This document shows positions 23,453 to 37,308 of a stretch of DNA of 64,000 bases, one piece after another; within the stretch, counting starts at the first letter, position 1, and every line of letters starts with the position of its first letter. Position numbers and translations under genes: made by a program. Origin of the DNA: Ancylostoma caninum (Eukaryota > Nematoda > Chromadorea > Rhabditida > Ancylostomatidae); contig JBAJFG010000079.1 of assembly GCA_037903475.1 (NCBI GenBank), positions 1,984,001 to 2,048,000 of the forward strand, in the 5' to 3' direction. The notes beneath the pieces were generated by a model. It searched no databases, was not told the DNA's origin, and saw nothing but the letters and a program-made list of their open reading frames with translations.

Positions 23453-25047
23453 TATTTATCTTGTGCAAGACTTTTGGACCAATCTAATATTTATCCAAGC
23501 TTGCACGAAAGCTACGACTGATTTCGGGAAACAAAAACTGAGCATGTGAACAAAACAAGAACTGTGTTCCAAACAGCAGTGCTAAAGAATTTGAAAATTT
23601 CCGTGACCATTGACTGCTTTGTCCTAGAAGCTCCGTTCAAATGATTTATCCAGTCAAATATTCGAGAAAGCTTGTCTTCAAAAACATCCGAAATGTCGGA
23701 TATTCCAATTTTTATATTTCAGATATGTTCAAATTCGAGTGATCAAAAGAGTCTATTCATTAAGTATATTTGTGTCACTTGTTTTTGTCACACCAGGTTG
23801 TTAAGGTGGAACTTTATTGGCCGAACTTCACAACGAAGCCTTCTTCATCAGAAGTCTGAAAGTGGTTCCAGTTGGCTCGAACATGGAAGGTATCGCACAG
23901 GAAAGTCCATTTTCAAATTTATTCTGTTCTGTCAAATACCAGAGGTTTTCTGAAGAACTTTCAAATATATTGTATAGCTGTACTAAAGTTTACATTCCAG
24001 GTAATCATGCATTTACCAGGATGTGAAGACCGTGTTCCTTCCAAGAGATCAATTGAACAACATGTGTTAATTTCACTCTGCTTTAGTTATTTTCTCTCAG
24101 GAACTTAATTTTCAGAAAGGAACTAATATTTTCTCTCAGAAAAACATTATTTCAAAGCATTTTTATGGAGCCGAGTTTCTTCTGCCGATTTTAATGCTCA
24201 GTGGAGTGTTTACGCACATTTCAATTATTCTCTGTTCAATAATACTGAGTCCCTTATCAGGTCGAATCATATGCAGTTTTTGTTGCAATTTCGTAGCACG
24301 TAATCGGATAGCTCCTAGCAGGCAATATAGTGGTGCGGTGCAGCAGAGATTACTCGGAACCAGGAAGTATTCATGGATTCAGCAAGGTGGTCTGGCATTA
24401 TCCTGATCAAGAGCCACCGCTCAAAGTGCACACGAGTATCTGAAGCAAAACGTCTGAGATGAGAAGTTATTCGATAAAGTAACGATCATTAAGGCCCAAT
24501 AATTCTAAGAATGCCCAACAGCATCAAGAGATGGAGATTAATATTGGGAATGTGCATTACAAAAATTTCAAAGTTCGTTAATTTGTTGATATGTTACGTT
24601 ACAGGAGAAATGAAACGCTATTGCGTCATATTATGCGTGCGTCTGAAATACCAGTCACCAGCTTCGCAATCCACAATAGCTGCGAATCTGCTGTGATTGC
24701 ACATGACTAACCCATGAAACAAAGACAACAGTAGCATTTCGATATATCTAATAGCTCCTCATGAATAAACACAATGAATTTTGTGTACTATCGATGATGT
24801 TTTTCTCTTGTGTCATAATGTGAGCTGAAGATTCGCGCTGCATCTGCGTCCAACTTCCAGTTGCAGTGCAAGGTGACACGCATTCACCTGAAGTGAGGGT
24901 CTTGATCGGTGCCCGGATGAGCGGAAAAACCGGATGGCTCTAGACTGAGCATTGCTTCTTCATTCCGCGGGCGTGGTTCTCTCAAATGGATTCAGGATGA
25001 TGCCTCATTGGGTGAGAGGGAGGGGACATGGGTGGTATGGATATATA
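23453..25047. other. Spacer, no supported gene
   Basis: Starts with a roughly 33-bp tandem repeat of the mariner terminus (to about 23490). The rest is AT-rich with only short frames. Confidence 0.4.
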
Positions 25048-25318
25048 CATGGACGTCAATGGCAGCGGCCCTTCCGCGGCCTCGAGGAGCACGCTGAGCA
25101 ACCACGCCGCACGCGCTGGGATCGGTGTCGTCTGCTGCCAGGATGCTATTTCTAGTCTCTTTCTTCTCGATTTGGTCGAAAATCCTTAAAATCTGGTAGA
25201 AATGCTGCTGAATATGAAATTACAGCAGCAGAGGACATCGGTTATGGCGCGCCCGGCGCGGTTGCGCGGCGTCCTTCACTAGGCCGCGGATGGGCCACTG
25301 CCATTGACGTTCACTGTA
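25046..25318. mobile_element. Tc1-type MITE, copy 1
   Basis: Element 25048-25316 with long TIRs. The right end reversed begins CAGTGAACGTCAATGGCAGT and continues into GGCCCATCCGCGGCCT; the left end matches with a few changes. TA lies outside each end, as for Tc1/mariner insertions. The centre is GC-rich and non-coding. A second copy is at 58770-59034. Confidence 0.85.
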
Positions 25319-28017
<2,699 letters not shown>

Positions 28018-28281
28018 CTTTCCTCCACTTACTGTTAATAACGCGCCCCAATGTTTACTTAGGACGTGTTTGAACCTCGCGCCAATCCACCGCCCATCTA
28101 CTGTAAGCACAGTCCTTTAATAACGAAATCGTATTTTCTGATTTTGGGATTCCCGTAACTATTCCTTTCCTTTCCTCCCACCTTTTTTTCTTCCTTTTGA
28201 CTCCTCCTTCCTCTCCTTTCCCTAGACACACTCCTCTCTTTGCAGCTGCACCTACCTGTTATACGTACTCTTTTGTTTCAG

Positions 28282-28702
28282 AATATTGGACGGGCCGCAG
28301 CTATTCCATGAAGCCACCAAAAAAAGGGAGCCGGAATCCGCAGCAGTTCAGGTTAGTTGCTTTCTTTTTGGTCCTTTTTCTATTTTTCAAGACCACCACT
28401 CACTACTGATGAGTTCCGGTGGTGGTCTTATTCTTTATCTTTGTCTCCGTCTAGTGGTAGGAACGAAACGGAGCATAGGTAACTTTCTTCGTTTTTGTTT
28501 TATTTTTATCATTGGAGTGAATCTGTGGCATTTTACCGCTTCTGCGCAGGTGCACCCTATCATAGCAATGGACCTTTACCCTGGCCTCCCTGCTTCCCAT
28601 CATCGGCGCCCTCTTATCAGCTGGTTGGACCCATCCCCACACGTTCCACTTTTGGGCACCGACGCACCCCTCTCACCTCCTTGCTGCTCCTGGCGTTCAT
28701 AA
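28282..28702 (+). CDS. Possible small two-exon gene fragment (weak)
   Basis: A segment 28282-28351 is bounded by a TTTGTTTCAG acceptor and a GTTAGT donor. A second segment starts at 28550 after TCTGCGCAG. Joined in one frame they read ILDGPQLFHEATKKREPES and then VHPIIAMDLYPGLPASHH, proline-rich, to a stop at 28702. An alternative frame of the second segment is also open and proline-rich (PYHSNGPLPWPPC). No domain is recognised, and no start or 5' exon was found. T/C-rich tracts around it are intron-like. It may be a real exon pair of an unrecognised gene or chance. Confidence 0.2.
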
Positions 28703-31600
28703 AAGAGCAGATATACCGACAATTTTGGGCGAAAGCGCCATGTCAGCGTCATTTCTCTGTCTCATTGAACCCGTCTCCACGCGTTCCATCACGCCAGGCC
28801 ACACCCTCCAAATTTCGTTTCAGATACACACACAAACACGAATACACACAGACACACCGGCGACGGCGACGCAGGGTACAATACTCCATGAGGCCTATAG
28901 CCTTTGCTTCGCTCACTGGTTCGATTCCCGGCACCTTCAAAAGATTTTTGCAAGAATTAAGTGGGAAGCGAAGAGGGTGGAGACGTTTGAAAATGAATGT
29001 GCTTCGTAAAGGATGCTTACTCTTGTTGGTTTCACATCTGTCAATAACATTCAATACACATCTGTTTTGATTTCTGTCAACAATGTTGTTTTACAGCGAT
29101 AACCATGTTGAATTTGAGCGAAATAAGCATTATATGTTACAGTAACCCTACTAAAAAAGGGATTGCGGTACAAACTGGATAGGATATTTGAGTTCAGCAC
29201 CTCAAATAACCACCCTGTACAAAGTTTTGGTGGAAAAAAATTTTGTTTGAAAATTTTTGGTCCCCAATGTGGAGCAGTACCTTTTTGGCACATCTCATAA
29301 AAGCCGTCAAGGAAACGCTTAAAGCACTTCGCTGTGATTTTATACCTCATGCGGCTTATTCATTAGACGTTAGTGTCCCGTCAGACTACGATTTGTTTCG
29401 GTCGATGCCCCACGGGCTATTTGTGTATGACCTTTACGCGTCCGCTCCACTGACCAGAATTTCCGAGCTGCTCATGAACTAGAGGGGTGCCCAGTGGTTA
29501 GGACTTTGCTTTTAATCTACTGCCAGGGAGAAGGACAGGCAATTGTATCCCTCACCACAGATTCCCAGGTTGAGTGCAGTTTCAAGTTCATCTGAAATGT
29601 CAACAACCAAGGCATGGCCTGTGCTGGCAAGCTCTTCAAACTTTTCATTGTTCTATTTCCTTCTCATTTCTCACCCAGTTCCTTCGTTCTGGTTCTTCTT
29701 CTGAGTTTGTTTTCTCCGCTGCATCACTGTTGGATTTTATTTTTTCGATGTACTTTTTCCTTTTCCTTAATTGTTATAGTGTAAATCACCTGCAACACCC
29801 AATGATCACCGACTAGTGAGAATAGTACAGACTACATTGTACACTGCCTTTTCAGAGGTCAGCGTTCTGATCCTATTGTATCCCTCAATTCCTCAGTTGA
29901 TGCTGTTTAGGGGTGTGAAAAGTCTCATAACTGTTCGGATTGCCAACAGAAATGACATACTAGGTCATTGATAATTATCTCAATATATGTATAAGCTATT
30001 CGTCAGTTTTTTATTCACCGTCCTCTCAAAGAAGAACGCTAAATAGATTTTGGATTTTTCGTTGAAAGAACCCTACCTCCGATGTTATTCTTGTTCGAGA
30101 TATTGTGGATAACTGTGAAGATTGGAAAAACTGCAAAGTTAAGTCACATTCATTTGTTTTTAGAAAAAAGTGCGCCAATTCCTAGCAGTTGGGTAGGTAA
30201 ATAATGATATGGACTCTGTGGAGATTTTTCCATTGCTCCGGGTGTTATGAAAAATTCTCTTATATTCAGCTGCGGACCAGCAGTCCAAGTGTTTCAGTAC
30301 AGCTTATCTATTTCTGACTTGGATCAATATTATGATGGAGCTGGCAACCCGAATAGGTGTAATAAGTTTCGAAATAGTGCGCAACTCTCAGCAAGAGTCT
30401 CGATGTCGGAAAGAAGAAATTATGAGAATACTGATATACGGATACGGAAATTCTGAGAGAACTACCGTATTAACAAGAAGCTATCACAGCCAATAGTTGC
30501 CTATTTCAGTTTCTCGCCGCATTCTTCACCGCAAGCCAAGTAAAATTCATAGAAAGTAATTAACATTTAATCTGTCTATAAACTCGGTATTTTTAAGTTA
30601 GAGAGCACGTTGCCATAAAAGAGAAAAGTCAAAACGAATGACAAGCTACCATTACACGATAAGCGGTAGAACAAAATGAGCTTCAAGCAGACGTTCGGAA
30701 ACAAGGATAACGTTAGTAAGACCGGTACTAACAATTGATGTGGGCTTAATTTTGCTTTCCACGGCAATTTTGCTTTATTAGGCTTTACTATTAGGTTGTC
30801 CGAAAAGTAAAAAGACAAATCTAACAAGTTGCACATTTATTGATATATCTATTTGAACTCACTACCAATCAGTGTTGTAATTTACATTATGTTCGACCAA
30901 ATAGCGCCATCTTTCTATAAGAGAGCGGATCCCGCAGAAGTCGGAGACTTAAACGCAGTGTCTCACCTCAGTTTCGATTCTGGGGCATTAACAGAAAACG
31001 GACCTACTCGACACGCTGAGGCCAATAATGTACATGATTTGTAATAAATTTTAAAGTGCTATGAACACATTTATTTAAAAAATGTTACGCATATATTTTA
31101 GTTTTTGTTTCGTGCACTATCCTTATACGAAAACTAAAATGATTTTATTGCTCTAAGTTTCCTCCTGCACTCATCAGTAAGGTAGAGAAAACTCATGGCA
31201 ATAATAAAATAGATATTGAATAAATATAAAATGTGGGTTAGAAAAAACTTACGTCTACTTTCCTTCAACTGTTTTGTTACGACTTGTATGCGTCCGCGAC
31301 CTCATTTCGAATATATTAGAATAGAAATGAGGGAGACTGCTTAGTGGTGTGAACAAGATATCATTCACATATCATTTACAACTTGTGTAAACGAGATATC
31401 ATTTATAACTTATCATTGGGGATTTCGGTGAGGTTTATTTTATCTTTGAAGGAGCTGTGCGATGTGTGGAGACGCAGGGTATGTTCTACATCCGACCTCC
31501 AAGGTTAATTGGAAGAGAATTCAGGTGGCAGCAAGTGTTAGTGCAGAGCGTGACGGCAAGCGGTGCGGCCATGTGGTATTGGGCACACCACTCTCTGCCA
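28703..31600. other. Spacer, no supported gene
   Basis: A B-box-like string GGTTCGATTCC (about 28918) and an A-box-like GTGCCCAGTGGTTAGGA (about 29486) hint at tRNA-derived SINE debris but do not form a tRNA. A mariner-like terminus (TTAGGTTGTCCGAAAAGT) is at 30791-30808 without a found partner. Confidence 0.3.
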
Positions 31601-31677
31601 ACTGAATGGACAATATTTTACATATACAATATATAATAAATATAATATGCAACTATAATTTTAGTTTTTAGTTTAGT

Positions 31678-32500
31678 TTACAGTAGTTCTTTAACGAAGC
31701 TTCTAATTTTAAAGTTATCAATTTCAAATTTATGTCCTATGAAATTGTTTTTATGTAAGCATTTAATGTAAGAGCTTTCTATAAATTGTTGGTCATAACC
31801 TAGTGTAGATAAAAGATTTTTCGTTTGTTGTAGTCTATTTACAAAGTCATTTTTATTAGAACAAGTTCGAGCTGTTCTCAACACTTTGGAAATCTTTTTA
31901 TGGGAAAGAATCTGTCTTGTTATACATTTTTGTAGCTATTATGTTGTTGTTTATGTTAATATCTAAATCTAAACAATTACATCTGTAATTGGATATATGA
32001 GTACTTTCCAAAGATAATACTCCACGATATACTTTTGTTAGTAATGTGAAAAGAGTATCATCTGAAGTGTTGTGTAGGATAAGAAGATCATCCAAGTATC
32101 TATAAGGGTAGAAGTGGATATTTGTGTATGTTTGGTTTTTGGTGTAAATATACTCATACTATGACAAGGTGAGGTCGGCCAAAAGAGGACTAATATTACC
32201 TCCTTGTGGAACTCTCCAATAATATGAGTAGACCGAATGAGCAGAAACTGTTGGTAAGTATGTAATCAATGAAATATAGAATATCATTGATAGTGTAGCA
32301 TCTACCATTATTACGACTATCATTGTCAGAGTAAAAAACTTTTTTGTATCCATAACAAACTATATTTCTTTTATTGGCATTTTTGAAACAAATTTTGAGA
32401 ATTTCTCTGATATTTGCAATAATAGTTGTATGTGGGAGATTGGTGAACACATTAGTAAATTCAGCGGAGAAAAGTTTCATATTGCTGAACTTATGTTTTC
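31678..32500 (-). pseudogene. Penelope-like element: reverse transcriptase catalytic core and C terminus
   Basis: Minus-strand pieces in shifting frames give the PLE reverse transcriptase in order. The motif A region reads LFSAEFTNVFTNLPHT, with Glu where the catalytic Asp is expected. The motif B region reads VPQGGNISPLLADLTLS. Motif C reads RYLDDLLILHN with the DD pair intact. Then come the thumb-like segment (LSLESTHISNYRCNCLDLDI) and a C-terminal tail to the stop at 31678. Several frameshifts show it is inactive. It continues upstream in 33290-33745, from which it is separated by a LINE insertion. Confidence 0.88.
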
Positions 32501-32544
32501 AAAGATGTTTGCTAATATTTATGTCATTAATTGATCAGTATCCG

Positions 32545-33127
32545 TGAAAGGTGTGGTTTCTAGTAGCAATTGATTCTACATAGACTTGAAGCTGTTCAAA
32601 ATAGTTTTACTAGGAAAATGTGGATCAGGCTGCATGGATATAACTATTCCAACATTCCTCCGGCTTCTGCTCGTAATCTCATATTTAAAATCCCTTCCCT
32701 TGCTAGTCGCAGGAAAAATATGACCTTGTTATGGTCTACAAAATTATTTGTGGTGATGTGAATCTCCCGCTAGACAAGTTCTACTCTGTATCCTTTTCTT
32801 GTACCAGAGGTGGTCCATCTAAAATCACGTTCCCTACAGCAAGAAGCTCATTGCGCTCATCCTTCTTCACGCAGAGGGCTGGATCTGATTTTGTAAGACT
32901 TTCTAAGAGGTACAACCTACCATCTTCCCTCACACAATTCAAAAGACTTGCGGACAAGTTCCTTAAAGAATCAGCTTATTAGTTTATCGTTCCTAAATTT
33001 TTGATGAATTTGTCATCTTTCTAGACCTATTGTTTGCCTCTGACTTGTAACTTGTTTGTATTGCGTTTTATGTTGTTTTACATCTTTTTTGTTGGAAATT
33101 ATTCATAGAGCGTGGAAACACCACGCA

Positions 33128-33170
<43 letters not shown>

Positions 33171-33175
33171 ATGAA

Positions 33176-33216
<41 letters not shown>

Positions 33217-33285
33217 AAATAAATAAATAAATAAGTAAATAAATAAACAAATAAATAAATAAATAAATAAATAAATAAATAGTTC
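32545..33285 (+). mobile_element. 5'-truncated LINE inserted into the Penelope-like element
   Basis: Plus-strand frames give the C-terminal part of a non-LTR retrotransposon reverse transcriptase: LHRLEAVQNSFTRKMWIRLH (the usual LExVQxxFTRR segment), then VYKIICGDVNLPLDKFYSV and FVRLSKRYNLPSSLTQFKRL. There is one frameshift near 32720. The copy ends in a long AAAT-type tail (33127-33282) that abuts resumed Penelope sequence, as expected for target-primed insertion. The clade is CR1/jockey-like by motif; not assigned further. Confidence 0.8.
33127..33282 (+). repeat. (AAAT)n-type tail of the LINE
   Basis: About 155 bp of AAAT tetranucleotide units with scattered substitutions, directly after the LINE 3' end (CGTGGAAACACCACGC). 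Probably the 3' tail, later expanded as a microsatellite. Confidence 0.92.
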
Positions 33286-33289
33286 TTAA

Positions 33290-33800
33290 AATGATTTTTA
33301 AGAAAAGTTAGGATTCGACTGAGTTCTAATGATAATGGTTTAAGAGTGCTATTATAGGCTCCGGTAATATAACGAAATTTTACAGGAGATTTATGTAGTT
33401 TAGGTAAAGCATAAATAATTGGTATTTGCGGGTTTTTAATTAGATTTAATTGAGGATTTAATAGAAATTTATGGTGTCTAATTGTAATTTGTGTAATGGA
33501 TTAATTTTGATAATATTCATAAGTATTACTTGATTGAGAAGGAACAAATAGTTGGTTTTCATATTGAATACCCATTTCCTCCATAATTTTTTGAATGTAG
33601 TATTTTTTGCATATTATTCCATAGTTACCATTGGCTTTATCCAATGGACGAAAGATGAATTTTTGTTGGTTTCCGTACAAGTCTATAGTCCCTGGGGGAT
33701 AGTATATTATTATTATTATTATTATTAGTATGATTTATTGAATATATTCTTGGTTTTAATTTTGATCTGAGTTTATTTGTTAAATACTTTCCAATCATAA
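33290..33800 (-). pseudogene. Penelope-like element: RT fingers (motifs 1-2)
   Basis: The minus strand reads FIFRPLDKANGNYGIICKKY (RT motif 1 region) and, after a frameshift, IPIIYALPKLHKSPVKFRYI with YNSTLKPLSLELSRIL (motif 2 region). These are the segments expected between the linker at 35284-36300 and the catalytic core at 31678-32500. An ATT microsatellite sits at about 33707-33727. The insertion edges toward 35280 are uncertain. Confidence 0.85.
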
Positions 33801-33996
33801 CTTATAATAAAGCGCTTAGTCTGTCACGTGTGTGTGTGGGTGTGTGTGAAACGAAATTCCCTGATTGGTCAGTGATGGTGATTGCAGGGTCAACAAGATG
33901 ATAGGGATGGGTATGGTGAGGTTCAAAGAATGAAGAGAAGCTCTAAAGGATGGGGAAGTGGAGAGCGGTGAGTACACCGTGGTGTGGAGAGTGCAT

Positions 33997-34776
33997 CAGC
34001 GCCGAAAAGTGGGGAAACGCCTGGGGACGGGTCCAACGGTGTGATAAGGATGCGCCGGCGTCCAAAAGTGGGGAAACGCCTGGAGTCGGGTCCAACGTTG
34101 TGATAAGGATGCGCCGGTGTCCAAAAGTGGGGAAACGCCTGGAGTCGGGTCCAACGGTGTGATAAGGATGCGCCGGCGTCCAAAAGTGGGGAGACGCCTG
34201 GAGTCGGGTCCAACGGTGTGATAAGGATGCTCCGGCGTCCAAAAGTGGGGAAACGCCTGGAGTCGGGTCCAACGGTGTGATAAGGATGCGCCGGCGTCCA
34301 AAAGTGGGGAAACGCCTGGAGTCGGGTCCAACGGTGTGATAAGGATGCGCCGGCGTCCAAAAGTGGGGAAACGCCTGGAGTCGGGTCCAACGGTGTGATA
34401 AGGATGCGCCGGCGTCCAAAAGTGGGGAAACGCCTGGAGTCGGGTCCAACGTTGTGATAAGGATGCGCCGGCGTCCAAAAGTGGGGAAACGCCTGGAGTC
34501 GGGTCCAACGGTGTGATAAGGATGCGCCGGCGTCCAAAAGTGGGGAAACGCCTGGAGTCGGGTCCAACGGTGTGATAAGGATGCGCCGGCGTCCAAATGT
34601 GGGGAAACGCCTGCAGTCGGGTCCAACGTTGTGATAAGGATGCGCCGGCGTCCAAAAGTGGGGAAACGCACGGAGTCGGGTCCAACGGTGTGATAAGGAT
34701 GCGCCGGCGTCCAAATGTGGGGAAACGCCTGGAGTCGGGTCCAACGGTGTGACAAGGGGGTGCCGGCGTCCATATG
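33997..34776. repeat. 59-bp minisatellite, about 13 units
   Basis: The unit contains AAGTGGGGAAACGCCTGGAG, TCGGGTCCAACGGTGTGATA and AGGATGCGCCGGCGTCC. Counting repeat starts gives 13 periods of 59 bp from about 34005 to 34772. Units differ by single bases (CGGTGT or CGTTGT; one CACGGAG). The unit is GC-rich amid AT-rich DNA. On the minus strand all three frames stay open through the array, because 59 is not a multiple of 3 and the unit lacks stops in each frame. It lies in the block that interrupts the Penelope-like element. Confidence 0.97.
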
Positions 34777-35283
34777 TAATATGAATTCACTAGGCGGGCC
34801 TATTTCTGCATGAGCGGTACGCTTACCCTGTTTCGGCGGACCCTCCTACCTAAATCACCTACATGTACATTGTTTTCTTTCGTATCCGTGTTCTCTTCCC
34901 TTTCCGTTTGTGTCTGAATAATCCACTCCTTCCTTTTATACACCAGTGGACCATTATCACTTGAATTACCACAACAACCAGTTGAGCCTAAATCATTTCA
35001 AGATAACATTTACACTGAGTTGGTTACACTCAATTATTCACAGCCACTAACTTCGCTTATATGGGAGAACATAATTTCGTTCTACGGGGGAAGCTACCAC
35101 CTACGGGATCAAGGGCTTCTCAGGAAAGCGATAGAACTGCGTGGAAGGGAAGAGTATTTATCAATCCATTGACACTTTCGTGTTTGCTTTCAACGTGCAG
35201 TATGCGAGCGAAGCGAGCATCAATAGAAGTCTGGAAGTCCGGCGTTAGCCGGACGGCCAGACTAGTAAATGATAATTGTTCAA
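34777..35283. other. Remainder of the block interrupting the Penelope-like element
   Basis: Non-element sequence between the minisatellite and the resumed Penelope frame. It holds a small hairpin, GTCCGGCGTTAGCCGGAC (about 35238-35255). No gene was found, and no terminal repeats were identified to say how the block arrived. Confidence 0.45.
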
Positions 35284-36300
35284 ATTCTAATTTGTAACGA
35301 GATTTTATCACCTCTAAATACTTTGAAATAGTAGATTGGATCCACTGATGTAAATTATGTTTGTTTATGCGAAGAGTAGGTCTGAATTTTGTTCCTTTAT
35401 TTATAAATTGAATAATTCTATTGTCTTTTAAAACATTTGCATCTCCTGTTCTGATGTGTTTGTGGTAGGAATTGTTGTAAGTTTCATAGCCTTTCTTCTC
35501 ACATATACACTTTTTAGTAAGTATTTGTTTAATTTTGGAACTTTGAATGGTTTTCAAGGTCTGATTGTAGTTAAAAATTTTTGTTGATAATGGTAGTGTG
35601 TAATTATACACTACTCTGAATGGAATGTATGGATTTTTTGAGTTGTTTGTAATAATTGTTTCAACTACTTTACTATTTATGATTTTATTAAGGTTTGAGT
35701 TATCCAAAATTTTGTGTATGTGGAAAGTAGGAAGATTACAAAATTGTGGTTGAGTAATTTCATGCATATTGTTGTTATATTTGAAATGAAATTTACATAG
35801 AAAGCACAATAGAAATTGTTTTGGTTTTCCAGGTATATTTGATAATAGGTCGTAGTCAAAGGTATATTGAATGATTTTGTTAATTTTATTCCTAGCGAAT
35901 GAATAGAGATACTGTTTGAGAATATGAAAATTAGTAACTTCATTCAAAAACTTTATAAATTCTTCTTTAAAACTTTCTTGAGATTCTAAAGTTTTACAAG
36001 TAGTAGATTGTTGTGATAAATGTTTATGTTTCTTTCTTTCATTTCTTATTCTATGTACAATTTTGAATGAGAAGTATGGATGATTTGGACGGAAAGTAAG
36101 AGGATTTGTTATATTAGAGATATTACCGTAACCACTAATGTTATCATTATTACCGAATGGAAATGCTGTTACTAAAAGTTTTATCCAGAATAACTTTTTG
36201 GATGTGAGTAATTTTTTATCTGTATTAATGGGTAGATCATCTGAAATGGATACTAGAATAGTGGCATTGGTAAGTTATGAGTGAAGTGGGTATATAAGTA
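35284..36300 (-). pseudogene. Penelope-like element: endonuclease tail, CxC linker and RT N-terminal region
   Basis: One long minus-strand frame continues from the endonuclease. It shows KKLFWIKLLVTAFPFGNN, the usual end of PLE GIY-YIG domains, then FRPNHPYFSFKIVHRIRNER. Next is the linker KKCICEKKGYETYNNSYHKH with a C-I-C motif, then IRTGDANVLKDNRIIQFINK and GTKFRPTLRINKHNL. A short CxC linker between an N-terminal endonuclease and the RT is the published hallmark of Naiad-type PLEs. The frame is open across nearly the whole stretch and leaves the element at about 35284. Confidence 0.88.
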
Positions 36301-36304
36301 GTTA

Positions 36305-36676
36305 CTAGTAGTTTGTTTTTTTTTTGATATTTTGTAGATGTTCATTAATGCGTTGCTTCCATTTTCGGGTCGTCATGTCTACATATTGAGAGCCGCAGTG
36401 TGAACATGTAATACAATAGACAACATTACTACTGTTGCATGAAGCTGTTACTGTAGTATAAGTGTATAACTGAAATCCACTAGTATTTGAGATTAAATAT
36501 GGGTTCAGGTCAAGGTAATTACATGCTTGACATTTTCCACACTTAGTTGAATGATTAGAGTTGCCAAAATTGTCTAATATGTATTTATTGTTAACCATGC
36601 TACGAGTAAAATTGTATAATTTATAATAATTTAAAGGAGTGATGTTGCTGTTATTATTGTTAGCAGACCAAAGCAT
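36305..36676 (-). pseudogene. Penelope-like element: N-terminal GIY-YIG endonuclease
   Basis: A minus-strand frame of 123 codons from an ATG at 36676. It holds a cysteine cluster, TKCGKCQACNYL, and then the GIY-YIG core VVYCITCSHCGSQYVDMTTR followed by KWKQRINEH. The usual YVG is YVD here, and the catalytic Arg region is kept. The frame breaks at a poly-T/A run (about 36313-36325) and resumes in another frame at 36300. It lies 5' of the RT on the same strand, so the endonuclease is N-terminal, unlike canonical Penelope, Neptune and Nematis elements. Confidence 0.88.
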
Positions 36677-37137
36677 AAACGGGGGGTCTTACCCGTTTTT
36701 TACATAAGGTTGGAGAGATTCCTATAATATAGGTTTTACAGGGCTGCTGTAAGGGGTTAGCGCACCCTAAATGTGAAGTTGTGTAAAGGTGTGTGTTAAG
36801 AAAATATCTAGACTCTTTCGGAGGCGCGATTTCCATCTCCCCTGCTGAAAACCACTTTTTTAAACCACATCGAAAGAGCCTCTATTGTTAAAGGGGTATG
36901 GTCCCCGTGTTTAAGGTGGTGTGTAAGGGTGTGCGTTAAGGTTTTTTAATGTTTAAATTTATAAATATTTAATTTTAAATTTTAAATTTACCAAAAACAA
37001 ATTAAATTAGCCCCTGAAATAGACAACTAAAATATTAAATAAGTAAAATAGTTAATAATTAATCAACAGAGAATTGATTAAAAAATTAATTAAAAAATAC
37101 TTTGTTTAGTTAAAAAGTAGTATGGCAAGGTTAACTA
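36677..37137. other. AT-rich 5' region of the Penelope-like element
   Basis: Two similar strings (GTGTAAAGGTGTGTGTTAAG and GTGTGTAAGGGTGTGCGTTA) repeat about 120 bp apart, followed by a very AT-rich tract. Probably the 5' UTR or pseudo-LTR part of the element; the outer limit is not defined. Confidence 0.4.
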
Positions 37138-37308
37138 ATGAGTGAATATGACCTTAGTTATAGATTATTGTTAGCACATGAGGATCGTGTGAAGATTTTT
37201 CAAGAAGGAATAAATAAACGCGTGTTGGTTGATTGGGTAAGAATTGTAGGCTTGGAGAATCCAAGAAATTGGAAAAGATTTAAAAGAAAGAAAGAAGAGG
37301 ATATTTAA
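37138..37308 (+). CDS. Small 56-aa ORF antisense and 5' to the Penelope-like element
   Basis: ATG at 37138, TAA at 37306-37308. The product starts MSEYDLSYRLLLAHEDRVKI and ends NWKRFKRKKEEDI. It is charged, helix-like, with a basic C terminus. AT-rich codon use resembles the neighbouring retroelement rather than the lipases. No family is recognised. It could be a relic piece of a retroelement in inverted orientation or a chance frame. Confidence 0.25.
   Translation: MSEYDLSYRLLLAHEDRVKIFQEGINKRVLVDWVRIVGLENPRNWKRFKRKKEEDI

Noticed and set aside
28860..29570. tRNA gene from A-box/B-box-like strings
   Set aside because: The two boxes are far apart and in the wrong order, and no cloverleaf can be drawn.
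33997..34776. CRISPR-like array of regular repeats
   Set aside because: Units are directly tandem with no unique spacers, the setting is eukaryotic and there are no cas genes.
33923..34790. Three overlapping minus-strand frames of about 264-276 aa
   Set aside because: All are readings of the same 59-bp minisatellite; three open frames follow from the period not being a multiple of 3 and a stop-free unit.
35120..35283. Extension of the Penelope RT frame to 35120
   Set aside because: The frame stays open but the sequence changes to GC-rich, non-RT residues after about 35284; it is read-through into the inserted block.
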